The notes under the pieces were generated by a model, which was not told the origin of the DNA, did no database searches, and saw nothing but the letters and a program-made list of their open reading frames with translations. From assembly GCF_026240635.1 (NCBI RefSeq), contig NZ_CP110848.1:1800501-1864500 (forward strand): 64,000 bases of DNA. Direction: 5' to 3'. This stretch comes from Trichothermofontia sichuanensis B231. GTDB lineage: Bacteria; Cyanobacteriota; Cyanobacteriia; B231. The position numbers and the translations under genes are program-made. Shown one piece after another: positions 53,735 to 62,385 of this stretch (position 1 is its first letter; every line of letters starts with the position of its first letter).

Positions 53735-54205
53735 TTAATTAACAAGCCCTCGGAAGATGGCATCAATGCCACTAAAGTTAAGCAGCAGGAAGTAAGCCAC
53801 AAAAGCTCCCCCCATACCGCCCACAAAGAAACCCCCCGTGAATTCACTCCAACCCCGTGCGCTATGCAGGGAATCGGACGGCTCATCGCCCTTGTAGGAA
53901 ACCAAACCGTGGGCACCTAGGCAGGCAGAAGCCAGCAGGATCAAGGCAATCCCGGAAACCAGACCTCCCAAGGCGGCAGCATCCGAGTCACGTAGGGGAC
54001 CCAGTTTAACCCAGGGACCAATGATGAAATAACCGTGGGCCAACCCCACTTCCAACCCCCGCATCAGGGGCGATAACCCCTTGCGATAGGCGGGCAGGTT
54101 GTTAATAAAGGCACGGCTAAACCCAGAGGAATTGATTGGCGTCTCCAGGTTACCGATTTGGGGGTCCCCATTAGCAGGACCGATGAGTGGACGAGTTGCA
54201 GTCAT
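53735..54205 (-). CDS. psaL: Photosystem I reaction centre subunit XI
   Basis: 156 residues. GDPQIGNLETPINSSGFSRA, INNLPAYRKGLSPLMRGLEV, GLAHGYFIIGPWVKLGPLRD, SGIALILLASACLGAHGLVS and FFVGGMGGAFVAYFLLLNFS. Three membrane helices; PsaL forms the contact between photosystem I monomers. It follows psaJ by 28 bases and precedes psaI. The gene order and the oligomer question are treated in the findings. Confidence 0.97.
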   Translation of the reverse strand: MTATRPLIGPANGDPQIGNLETPINSSGFSRAFINNLPAYRKGLSPLMRGLEVGLAHGYFIIGPWVKLGPLRDSDAAALGGLVSGIALILLASACLGAHGLVSYKGDEPSDSLHSARGWSEFTGGFFVGGMGGAFVAYFLLLNFSGIDAIFRGLVN

Positions 54206-54233
54206 AATTCTTAATTCACTCTCAGGTTAAAGG

Positions 54234-54353
54234 TCAACGCAGGGGATGGAAGAGGAGGTCAGGATAGAAACGGTTGAATTCAATCAGAATTCCTGCCGTG
54301 ATCGTTAGCCAGATGGCTGTAACCACGGGAGCCGAGGCCAGAAATCGTTGCAT
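54234..54353 (-). CDS. psaJ: Photosystem I reaction centre subunit IX
   Basis: 39 residues from ATG 54353: [20 protein letters not shown] then [19 protein letters not shown], a standard PsaJ with one membrane helix and the FNRFxPDLLF end. It lies 90 bases after psaF and 28 before psaL. PsaJ helps to position PsaF. Confidence 0.95.
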   Translation of the reverse strand: MQRFLASAPVVTAIWLTITAGILIEFNRFYPDLLFHPLR

Positions 54354-54443
54354 AAAAAATGACTCCAAATCATTCAGGGGTCTACATCAAGCGCCATCGC
54401 CAATAGATTAGGAATATGCACTACCTGGCGATTAGAATGGGGG

Positions 54444-54938
54444 CTAGCGAGGTGATACGGAAACCTCTTCGTCCTTGGCGATCAATTCACCTGAGGTGAA
54501 TTCCTTGAGCGCAGCTAACGGCCAGATGAAGCCGGTCAAGGACAGGCTAACCGCTAGGGGAATATCGATGATGATTTCCTTCTCTTCAGGATTGCTCGAC
54601 TTTTTCGCTGCCTGAAGGTAGGCGCGACCAACCCAACCAATCCAACCGGCAATATAGAGGAAGAGAACACTGGGAATCAAAAAGTCGCCAGCGCGGCTAA
54701 GACGACCATCGACGATGAGATGGGGTAACCCCTCTGGCCCACAAAGGGCTTCGGAGTAACGCTCAAAACGCTTTTTGCCGGAATCCGGATCGGCAGTCGT
54801 TGGTCGTGCATTTTTTGCCCGTTGTAAAAATGCAGAGGACTCGCTACAGGGAACGAGTCCAGCTACATCAGCGGATGCAGTGGGAACAACGGCAGCCCAC
54901 AGAAAGATTGCCAGTACAAGAGCAAATAGTCTTCGCAT
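54444..54938 (-). CDS. psaF: Photosystem I reaction centre subunit III
   Basis: 164 residues. Lumenal targeting signal [20 protein letters not shown] then [20 protein letters not shown], cleaved after [23 protein letters not shown] and [34 protein letters not shown]. It is the plastocyanin/cytochrome c6 docking-side subunit, though the lysine-rich eukaryotic helix is absent. First gene of the psa row, divergent from tsaD with a 234-base spacer. Confidence 0.97.
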   Translation of the reverse strand: MRRLFALVLAIFLWAAVVPTASADVAGLVPCSESSAFLQRAKNARPTTADPDSGKKRFERYSEALCGPEGLPHLIVDGRLSRAGDFLIPSVLFLYIAGWIGWVGRAYLQAAKKSSNPEEKEIIIDIPLAVSLSLTGFIWPLAALKEFTSGELIAKDEEVSVSPR

Positions 54939-55172
54939 GAAACGAATTCCTTATGGTTACAGGTTTCCCCTCGGTAAAACAAAATCTCGATTCCCTAAGG
55001 GGTTCTCCGATGGAGAGGTGGCGCGGCTGCGTCACGAATCGAGACGACATCGCTAAAACCGAGCGGGGACTAACAGGGGACCCCAACAGGGCTATCCTTT
55101 TGGAGCAACCTGAATGGCTCCCGCTCAGTTTAAGCTGCTATTAGCACTTCTATATCAGAAAACTACCAGCCA
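54939..55172. promoter_or_regulatory. Divergent promoter region psaF/tsaD
   Basis: 234 bases between two divergent genes that must hold both promoters. No clear -10/-35 pair was singled out. The right half contains GAGCGGGGACTAACAGGGGA; the left part next to psaF contains a GTTACAGG stretch. Confidence 0.5.
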
Positions 55173-56255
55173 ATGGGCACTGTCCTCGCAATTGAAACAA
55201 GTTGTGACGAAACAGCGGTCGCAATTGTAAAGAATAGAAAAGTTTTAAGTAGTATTGTTTCAGCCCAACTCGATCTTCACCGCCAGTATGGAGGGGTGGT
55301 GCCAGAGGTGGCGTCGCGACAACATCTGGAATGGGTGAATCCTGCGATTGCCCAGGCGTTGGCTGCGGCGCAGGTAGATTGGACGGCGATCGATGGGATT
55401 GCGGCTACCTGTGCGCCTGGGTTGGTGGGGGCCTTACTGGTAGGGATGACAGCGGCCAAAACCCTGGCGATGCTTTACCAAAAGCCGTTTCTGGGCGTCC
55501 ACCATCTGGAGGGTCATATCTATGCGGCTTATTTGAGCGACGCAGACCTTCAGCCACCGTTCCTGTGTTTGCTGGTTTCGGGGGGGCATACGAGCCTGAT
55601 CCGGGTGCAGGATTATGGCCAGTATGAGGTGTTGGGCCAAACCCGTGATGATGCGGCGGGGGAAGCCTTTGATAAGGTGGCACGCTTGTTGGATTTGGGC
55701 TATCCAGGGGGGCCGGCGATCGATCGGCTGGCGGCGGTGGGCGATCCCCAGGCGTTTCCCTTGCCGGAGGGTAAAGTTTCTTTACCCGAGGGGGGCTTCC
55801 ACCCCTATGATTGCAGCTTTAGCGGTTTGAAGACAGCGATGCGACGGCTAGTGGCCCAAGTGCGCCAGGAACGGGCAGTTTTTCCGGTGGCGGACCTAGC
55901 GGCGAGTTTTCAGTACACTGTGGTGCGGGCGTTAACGCGGCGGACGATCGCCTGTGCGCGGGATTATGGCTTGGAGACGATTGTTGTGGGGGGGGGAGTC
56001 GCTGCGAACCGGGGACTCCGAGCGCAACTCCAAGCAGCGGCAGAGGAACACCAATTACGGGTCCTGTTTCCCCCGATGCAGTTCTGTACGGATAATGGGG
56101 CGATGATTGCAGCAGCAGCGGTGGCCCATCTTGATCGTGGTCGTTACTCCCCCCTAACTCTCGCAGCCCAGTCGCGCCTACCGATTACTGCCGTCATGGA
56201 ACTTTATGCCTCCCGTTGCCAACCAGGCCCAAAGATGCTAATTCAGGGGGGGTAA
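55173..56255 (+). CDS. tsaD: tRNA N6-adenosine threonylcarbamoyltransferase
   Basis: 360 residues. [60 protein letters not shown] with the metal-binding His pair [84 protein letters not shown]. It transfers threonylcarbamoyl to A37 of ANN-reading tRNAs with TsaB/E. Next to psaF, a pairing seen in several cyanobacteria. Confidence 0.97.
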   Translation: MGTVLAIETSCDETAVAIVKNRKVLSSIVSAQLDLHRQYGGVVPEVASRQHLEWVNPAIAQALAAAQVDWTAIDGIAATCAPGLVGALLVGMTAAKTLAMLYQKPFLGVHHLEGHIYAAYLSDADLQPPFLCLLVSGGHTSLIRVQDYGQYEVLGQTRDDAAGEAFDKVARLLDLGYPGGPAIDRLAAVGDPQAFPLPEGKVSLPEGGFHPYDCSFSGLKTAMRRLVAQVRQERAVFPVADLAASFQYTVVRALTRRTIACARDYGLETIVVGGGVAANRGLRAQLQAAAEEHQLRVLFPPMQFCTDNGAMIAAAAVAHLDRGRYSPLTLAAQSRLPITAVMELYASRCQPGPKMLIQGG

Positions 56256-56689
56256 TTCAACCGTAAGGTTCTCATCCCCTAGCCCGTTTTCCCAGTTGGG
56301 GAAACGGGGAACTGAATCTAGCTCCCTGCACTGGATGGGCGCGTTGGTGGGGGCAGGTAGGGAAGATCCGTCTCTTGAGTAGCGAACCCAGGCTATATAG
56401 GCTTAGCCCGCACCCTAGGCGCCGCTACAGTTTCGCAACCCTCATCCCCCAACCTCTTCTCCCCAAAAGGGTGCGGGCCGTACCCGTGGGCTGCCCCTAT
56501 CCTACCCAGGTAAAACTGGACTTTATGATTGGGGTAAAGGCTGTAATCACGGCTGCGACGATCGCGACTTGGGGCGAGATGGACTAGATTAGCGCCAAAG
56601 TTCTTCAGCCCTGCGACGTCCCCCAAGCGTTGTTTGAGGTGACCGGTCACTCGCGGCTGGAATGAAGCTGGGCGTTGATGGGATAGCGG
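56256..56689. other. Spacer with a worn family C repeat
   Basis: 434 bases with no gene. The region 56425-56544 holds a family C copy: CCCTCATCCCCCAACCTCTT, GGTAAAACTGGACTTTATGA and GGTAAAGGCTGT at the end. A shorter B-like piece (TCATCCCCTAGCCCG) is near 56275. Confidence 0.55.
56425..56544. repeat. Family C repeat, left end worn
   Basis: The right arm is well kept (TTTATGATTGGGGTAAAGGC, GGCTGT at 56539-56544). The left end has only ACAGTTTCGCAACCCTC, a poor match to ACAGCC. Confidence 0.6.
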
Positions 56690-57406
56690 TTAGACCTGAT
56701 CAGCATCAATACCCATCTGCCGTAAGCGATCAGCCAATCGTTTGGCTTTAGCTTCGGCTTGTTCGGCCCGTTGGCGTTCCTGTTCGGCGCGCTGGCGTTC
56801 CTGTTCAGCCCGTTGTCGCTCTTGCTCTACCTGCCGAGCAATTTCTACATAAGTCAAAAAAGGTTGTCCATCAGGGCGAAAAATGTGGAGGTCGCTTGCT
56901 CCCATCTCAAACCGGATTTGCAACCGGGGGCTAACCCAGTTATCGATCGGGTCGATGACATCTAGGAACTCCTCCCGACGTAGCCAGCCACTCAATTCAT
57001 GCTGATCGGGATCGTACAGGTAGTATTCCTCCACGCCAAAGCGATCGTAGAACAATAACTTATGATTCATCTCGGCGCGGGTATTCCCGGGTGAAAGAAT
57101 TTCAAAGACCACTTGCGGGGGCAGATTATCTTCTTCCCACTGCCGATAGGAACCGCGATCGCCCTTAGGACGGCCTAGGACGACCATAACATCCGGGGCC
57201 ATACGGATTTTGTTGTTGCCTTCCACTGGATACCAGAGTAAATCACCGGCCACGAACACATTGGGATCTGCGGCAAACCACCACTCTAAATTTTGCTGAA
57301 TCACGACAATCCAGCGAAATTGTTTGGTATTGTCTGCCATTGCTCTGCCGTCACTGTCGGGGTAGATGACCGTTGGCTTGGGTGGTTGAGGTAACTGGAG
57401 CATCAC
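56690..57406 (-). CDS. Uma2 family protein with a coiled-coil tail
   Basis: 238 residues. WIVVIQQNLEWWFAADPNVF, GDLLWYPVEGNNKIRMAPDV, MVVLGRPKGDRGSYRQWEED, VFEILSPGNTRAEMNHKLLF and YDRFGVEEYYLYDPDQHELS are the Uma2 domain with the acidic residues in APDVMVV and VVFEILSP. After residue 190 the tail is a strict seven-residue repeat EQERQRA (three and a half copies) and then a KAKRLADRLRQMGID end, often seen in cyanobacterial Uma2 proteins. The tail should be a long helix. DNA bases repeat at a 21-bp period there, which can expand or shrink. Confidence 0.9.
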   Translation of the reverse strand: MMLQLPQPPKPTVIYPDSDGRAMADNTKQFRWIVVIQQNLEWWFAADPNVFVAGDLLWYPVEGNNKIRMAPDVMVVLGRPKGDRGSYRQWEEDNLPPQVVFEILSPGNTRAEMNHKLLFYDRFGVEEYYLYDPDQHELSGWLRREEFLDVIDPIDNWVSPRLQIRFEMGASDLHIFRPDGQPFLTYVEIARQVEQERQRAEQERQRAEQERQRAEQAEAKAKRLADRLRQMGIDADQV

Positions 57407-57619
57407 GTCACAATTGGTTAGGCATTAGCTGAGTACTTTGATACTAGCATGATGGATTGGTTGGCTTGAAAGGTACTTACGAATGGGAGTTGCAAGCTAA
57501 CATAATGCCAGGTATCCCCATCCGTTTCCACATCGATCTTACCCAACTGGCAGTAGATCGGGTTCTTCTGGGATTTTGGGGTAAGCAGTATCAGCAGCTA
57601 CAAATAAACGATCGCAAAT

Positions 57620-57672
57620 GCTGAGTTTATGGTGGGGGCGCGTAGCGCCCCCACCATAAACTCAGGAGAGCC
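57620..57672. repeat. Family D hairpin, copy 4
   Basis: TGAGTTTATGGTGGGGGCG and CGCCCCCACCATAAACTCA pair perfectly around a short loop, with the tail GGAGAGCC. The best-preserved copy. Confidence 0.75.
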
Positions 57673-57830
57673 TTCATGGTATAAATTATTGATTTCCATT
57701 GCCTGGATAAACTTCTCACCGATCGTAGGGATAAAGTTAATCCGCTGCCACCGCCGACTCAAGATTGGGGCTGGTAATCGCGGCAAAGGCCCCATTAATA
57801 TCTGATAATACGTTTTCTAGGTTTTCCCAT

Positions 57831-57932
57831 TATAGTGATTTCAGATTAGAAGGAGATGTCTAAGCCCCTCTCCACAGGGGGAGAGGGGTTGGGGGTGGGG
57901 GGGCTGTTTCAGCCTAAATGGCAATGACTATA
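57831..57932 (+). mobile_element. Family A MITE, copy 7 (divergent)
   Basis: 102 bp. The left end TATAGTGATTTCAGATTAGA is closer to the IS630 right end than to the other MITE left ends; the right end is GGCAATGACTATA. Core CCCCTCTCC ... GGAGAGGGG. Confidence 0.7.
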
Positions 57933-58045
57933 ACACCCGATCGTTCGCTTCCATCAACCCTCACTACCGCTCCCCACCCCAACTGCGGAGGGGATGATAG
58001 TATTTTTATATTATTTTTTATATTATAGTATCCTTGTATTGGCTG

Positions 58046-60289
58046 CTACTGAGCACCCATTGAGGGGGGGTGTTCCTCCGGGCTGGGGGGTTGGCGGTGG
58101 TAATAGCGATAGTAGTAGCCACCGTAGGAATATCCTGCGGCAGCGACCCGCTTCACCCCATTGGCAATCATGCCAATCAGCGGGATTTGCGCCGTTTTGA
58201 GATTACTGATCACACGGGTTAGACCCGATCGCTTCGTCTTCCCCAGGCCCATCACGACCACTAGGCCACTGGTATAGGGGGCTAGCACTTGGGCATCCGA
58301 GAATCCCAACAGTGGCGGCGTATCATAAATCACGACATCAAACTGACGCTCAAACGTCTGCACAATGTCCTGCATCCGCCGCGACCCCAATAACCGCGAG
58401 GGATCACGGGGAGAGGGGCCTGCCGTCAGCACAAACAGATTTTTCTCCTGGGGAATTGACTGCACCATCTCGTTGGGCGGTGCTTCCGTGGTCAGCAGTG
58501 TACTCAGGCCCTGATCATTGGGCAGATTGAGCACGCGATGCAGCTGGGGCCGCCGCAGATCCGCATCGACCAGCAGAATCCGCTTTTCCATGACTGCTGC
58601 TGCCTGGGCCAGGTTCAGGGCTACCGTTGACTTGCCTTCTGCCGGAGCCGCTGAGCTAATCACTAAGGACCGGATCGGGCTGAGATTCCCTAAGAGCGAG
58701 ATCACCATCCACAGCGATCGAAACGCCTCCAGAAATGGCACCAGCTTGTAATGCCGATAGCCGTTCTCCCGTCCCAGTCCTCGGTGTGGCTCCCGCGTCG
58801 TCGGTGGGGTGGGCAAATCCTCTAGGTGGATTAACCGCTGTTCCTGGGCCAAGTGATCACTGAAAGGAATCACTCCTAATAGCGGTACCCGCGTTATCTG
58901 TTGCAGATCCTCTAGCGTCTGGATCGCCTCGTCCAGCTTCTCTGCCAGAAACACGGCTGCCCCCCCGGCCAACAGACCCGCGATCGCCCCCAGAAGTAAC
59001 TGCCGGGGGATATTCGGCTCCACCGGACGGCGGGGGACCTCCGGCGTTACCAACAGTTGCCAGGGGACCTCCCGTTGGGCAGCATCCAGCAGCAACCGCT
59101 CACGGGCTGCTAGTAACCGGGTCAGTCCCTCCGTCGCCAGTGTCAGTTCCCGTTGTAGATCCGTGTTAAACCGAAACAGTACCGGAAGTTGCTCCAACTG
59201 TTGCCGCAGGCGACGTTCGACCGCGAGTAGGGTTTGCTGCCGACTCTGGAGGACCTGGTACTCATGGGCTGCCACCGCTAATTGTCCCCCCAGGGTACGC
59301 TCGGCTTCCTGGTAAAGCTGGGGTAAGAGATTCGCCCGCTGGCGTTGTAGTGCCCGAATCGGGGGACTGTTGGCCCGCGATCGCGCCAACTCGGCGGCAA
59401 TCTGCCCATCCACGGTGCGCAACTGCTCTAATAGGTTCTGATAGAGGGAATCCGATCGCAGGGTTGCGATCGCTGTTTCGGGCTGACTCAGACTGGCCAA
59501 GCGTTGCCGAGCCGCTTGCAGTTGGAGTTGCACCTCCAGCCGTTGACTTTCCAGCGTACTCAGTTGGGTTTCCAGTTCCGTCGCCTTGGTGCTGGGATCG
59601 ATCAAGGCATACTGTTGCCGGAGAGTTTGGAGCGTCGCCTGTAACCGATTCACCCGCGCCTGCATCAGCGGGATCTGGGCTTCCACAAACTGAATCCCCT
59701 GGCTCAGCGAGGTTTGCCGTTCGAGCAGACTGTGGCGCAGGTACCCTTGGGCCAACTGATCCAACACCGCTTTAATCTGCTGTGGGTCTGGGTGACGGTA
59801 GCGAATTTCCAGGATCTTGGTTTCCTGAAGCCGGACGATCGTCAACCCCTGGCTCAACGTCTCATAGGTTACCTGGGGATATTGGGTTTGGAGCGTTTGT
59901 AGAATCGGTCCCAAAATTTCCGGACTGCGCAACACCTGGATCTGCGTTTCATAGTCCAGGCGATCGCGGCGTCCCACACTGCCATTGGTCATCTCACTCA
60001 AGATTTGGGGCAACGGGTCCTCATTCGCCACGGGTTCGACCAACAAGCGAAACTGGCCCTCATACTGGGGCACAATCTGGGCACCTCGATACCAAACCAC
60101 CGCACTCACACAGGCGGCCACGCTCACCAGCAGCAATATCCGCCGCCGTAGGGCCTGCAAGATCTGGGTGAGATCCACGTCATTGGCGATCGGCGGTCCT
60201 AGGGGTCCCCCAGTCCCCGGCGGTGGCCAATTAGGCGGGGGCTGGGGAATCCCATTTTTTTCGGGTAAGGAAGGGTTGGAGTAGGTCAT
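58046..60289 (-). CDS. Polysaccharide biosynthesis tyrosine autokinase (Wzc-like)
   Basis: 747 residues. N-terminal Wzz chain-length domain with a membrane helix at about 52-70 (RRRILLLVSVAACVSAVVWY), a long coiled-coil middle (about 190-400, ARVNRLQATLQTLRQQYALI), a second helix LLLGAIAGLLAGGAAVFLAE, then the BY-kinase domain: Walker A AAPAEGKSTVALNLAQ, Walker A' RILLVDADLRRPQLHRVL, Walker B FDVVIYDTPPLLGF. The C-terminus is tyrosine-rich (GYSYGGYYYRYYH), the autophosphorylation cluster. Controls polymer length and export. Third gene of the leftward cluster, 146 bases after the Wza-like gene. Confidence 0.94.
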   Translation of the reverse strand: MTYSNPSLPEKNGIPQPPPNWPPPGTGGPLGPPIANDVDLTQILQALRRRILLLVSVAACVSAVVWYRGAQIVPQYEGQFRLLVEPVANEDPLPQILSEMTNGSVGRRDRLDYETQIQVLRSPEILGPILQTLQTQYPQVTYETLSQGLTIVRLQETKILEIRYRHPDPQQIKAVLDQLAQGYLRHSLLERQTSLSQGIQFVEAQIPLMQARVNRLQATLQTLRQQYALIDPSTKATELETQLSTLESQRLEVQLQLQAARQRLASLSQPETAIATLRSDSLYQNLLEQLRTVDGQIAAELARSRANSPPIRALQRQRANLLPQLYQEAERTLGGQLAVAAHEYQVLQSRQQTLLAVERRLRQQLEQLPVLFRFNTDLQRELTLATEGLTRLLAARERLLLDAAQREVPWQLLVTPEVPRRPVEPNIPRQLLLGAIAGLLAGGAAVFLAEKLDEAIQTLEDLQQITRVPLLGVIPFSDHLAQEQRLIHLEDLPTPPTTREPHRGLGRENGYRHYKLVPFLEAFRSLWMVISLLGNLSPIRSLVISSAAPAEGKSTVALNLAQAAAVMEKRILLVDADLRRPQLHRVLNLPNDQGLSTLLTTEAPPNEMVQSIPQEKNLFVLTAGPSPRDPSRLLGSRRMQDIVQTFERQFDVVIYDTPPLLGFSDAQVLAPYTSGLVVVMGLGKTKRSGLTRVISNLKTAQIPLIGMIANGVKRVAAAGYSYGGYYYRYYHRQPPSPEEHPPSMGAQ

Positions 60290-60435
60290 GGGGGCTGGGG
60301 ATTTGCGCTTTTGGATTTGAGCTTTTAGGTGAGGGTGGGTCGCTTGCGGGTTTGGCGGGTGAAGGAACGAGGCCAGGACACCCCAAACTCGTCACTCTTT
60401 GCCTACTCCCCTACGCCCCGGCTTGCCCCCTCTCC

Positions 60436-62385
60436 TCAGAACAATCGCAGTAAATTCAGCAGGAAAAGCGTAGGGGCTGTGACTTGACTAATGGTGTCAG
60501 CGGTCCGGGCGAAGCGCGATCGCGTCACCAACACCACATCATTGGGTTGCAGGATCGGATTCGTGGCTTCGTTCACCCCATCAGCCAGATCGACAGCGAT
60601 CGTGCGGCGCTGGATGGTCCCATTGGGTTGCAGGCGAATTAACTCCACAGCTTGGCGGTTGGCCCGTCCATTGACGAAGCCACCGGCACGCAGCACCGCC
60701 TGGTTCAGGGGGGTATTGGGCGTGATTTCCACCACCCCCGGTCGCACCACCTCACCGATGACATTGACGCGAATCGTTGCGGGCGCAAAGTTAGCTTCTG
60801 CTAGTTGCGATCGCTGGGTCGGAGTGAGGGTCGGCGCGGGGGCAATGCGAATCATGTCGCCATCCCGCAGGGTGATGTCCTGGGCCAAATTACTGGACTG
60901 TACTAAATCCCACAGGTTGACCTCGATGACCTGCTCCAGTCCATTTGCCTGGGGTCGGCGAATTTCTACCCGCCGCAGATCGGCAGTTTGGGTAATGCCC
61001 TCGGCCTGCCGGATGGCCTGGGTGAGGGTGGGGAAGGCCCCGGTCTCGGTGGGTTTGAACTGGTAGCTGCCAGGACGGTTGATTTCGCCACTCAAGGCAA
61101 CAGTGACCGGTCTGGCTTGCTCCAAAACCAGGGTGGTCAATGGCTCTACAAAGAACTGACGATAGCGATCGCTAATCAGCGCACTGGCCTGATCCAGCGT
61201 GAGTCCAGCTACAGCGAGCCGACCAATTCGGGGCAAACTCAGGGTGCCATCTACCATCACCTGATAAGACTTGCTATATTCCGGCACGTTGAAAATATCG
61301 ACAAAAACGCGATCGCCCGGTCCCAGGGTATAGTCCGGGGCGATGCTAGGGGTTAGGGATTGGGCGATGGAAGTCGCCTTTGAAGACGCGACGCGAACGG
61401 GTGAGGGTGGCGTGTGGCGAGGGGAAGGCGAGTCGGGAGTGGTCGCCCTCTTTTCAGCGATGGTGGGAGCAGTATCCGCCAGCCATCCCGACTCAGGGGG
61501 GGGAACCGGGATGTCTATAACGGCTTTAGGGAAGTCCTCCTCTGGTGTTCCTACCAGAGAGGGGGGGGATGTTGTGGTTGCGACCGCCGGTTGGGGTGGG
61601 GATGATACGGCATCGACCTGTTCGTAAGCGGTAACCGCTTGGAGCGGGGCCAATTGCAGGGCTGAGCCAGTCTCTGGGGATAGGAGGGCGGCAACCAAAA
61701 TCCCGGCGTTATGAAGGTGAGTCTCTGGAGTAGGGGCGGCTGTGGCAGGGCTTGGGGTAGCGGCCAGCGGGCTATTGGGGAGGGGGGCGACAGAGTCATT
61801 GTTTGACCCATTGTCAATCACAGGTAATCCTGGCTCTGCGAAGCTAATATCCCCAGTCGCTCTCCCCGGTTCTATGCCCTGATTCTCAGGATTGCCTCCC
61901 CCGATACTGGCCACCTCAGCCGTCATCATCGTCTCTAACGGGCTGGCACTGAGCGCTTGAACGGAGGTATGGATTAGGACCGGATCGGGAGAGACTTGGG
62001 CGGGCACCGGCGGGGGGACCTGGGCAAAGACCGCTGAGAGGGATGGAGTCTGGGGTAATTCGGGGATGGGATAGGGTTGATTACTGGCTACCAACAGTGC
62101 CTCAGCGTCCACCAATGCCAACTCCGGCGGCACCGCTTCTGGGATAGCGATTTGGGTATGGATGCCGCGAGAGCTTGCGGTCAGGGAGTTAGCCGGAGCA
62201 GTGGGAGGCGTCTTCGGGGGTATCCGGGGTGAGGGTGTGGTTGGGCCGATCGGCACTTGAGGACCTTGGGATAGGGCTGCTGGGTCCCGCAACAGGTGGC
62301 CACCAGAAAAACTGGCGACGGACAGCGCCGCCATCGGGGGAAAATACCGTAAAAAGTCTTGCATCTCCATCGTGCACCACCTCAT
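60436..62385 (-). CDS. SLBB/poly-export protein (Wza-like) with long N-terminal extension
   Basis: 649 residues. Residues 1-345 are Pro/Ser/Thr/Ala-rich and low complexity (LAATPSPATAAPTPETHLH). The export domain begins at about 350: DYTLGPGDRVFVDIFNVPEY, LSLPRIGRLAVAGLTLDQAS, VTVALSGEINRPGSYQF (SLBB), VNVIGEVVRPGVVEITPNTP (second SLBB), ending LLNLLRLF. The signal near the start (FLRYFPPMAALSVASFSGGH) is weak and has no clear lipobox, unlike E. coli Wza. It forms the outer channel for exopolysaccharide. Its ATGA overlaps the stop of the glycosyltransferase gene, so the two are translationally coupled. Confidence 0.9.
   Translation of the reverse strand: MRWCTMEMQDFLRYFPPMAALSVASFSGGHLLRDPAALSQGPQVPIGPTTPSPRIPPKTPPTAPANSLTASSRGIHTQIAIPEAVPPELALVDAEALLVASNQPYPIPELPQTPSLSAVFAQVPPPVPAQVSPDPVLIHTSVQALSASPLETMMTAEVASIGGGNPENQGIEPGRATGDISFAEPGLPVIDNGSNNDSVAPLPNSPLAATPSPATAAPTPETHLHNAGILVAALLSPETGSALQLAPLQAVTAYEQVDAVSSPPQPAVATTTSPPSLVGTPEEDFPKAVIDIPVPPPESGWLADTAPTIAEKRATTPDSPSPRHTPPSPVRVASSKATSIAQSLTPSIAPDYTLGPGDRVFVDIFNVPEYSKSYQVMVDGTLSLPRIGRLAVAGLTLDQASALISDRYRQFFVEPLTTLVLEQARPVTVALSGEINRPGSYQFKPTETGAFPTLTQAIRQAEGITQTADLRRVEIRRPQANGLEQVIEVNLWDLVQSSNLAQDITLRDGDMIRIAPAPTLTPTQRSQLAEANFAPATIRVNVIGEVVRPGVVEITPNTPLNQAVLRAGGFVNGRANRQAVELIRLQPNGTIQRRTIAVDLADGVNEATNPILQPNDVVLVTRSRFARTADTISQVTAPTLFLLNLLRLF

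Larger units (their letters stand above)
57407..58045. other. Long spacer with a D hairpin and a MITE
   Basis: 639 bases. The family D hairpin is at 57620-57672 and the MITE at 57831-57932. Minus-strand frames in 57600-57800 (EKFIQAMEINNLYHEG and others) are short and not supported. A TATTTTTATATTATTTTTTA run lies at 57999-58027, just before the tyrosine kinase stop codon side. Confidence 0.5.

Noticed and set aside
54939-55172. Extra small photosynthesis gene between psaF and tsaD
   Set aside because: No membrane-helix frame with a start and ribosome site was found on either strand.
57598-57795. 65-codon minus-strand frame
   Set aside because: It runs through the family D hairpin and has no recognisable features.
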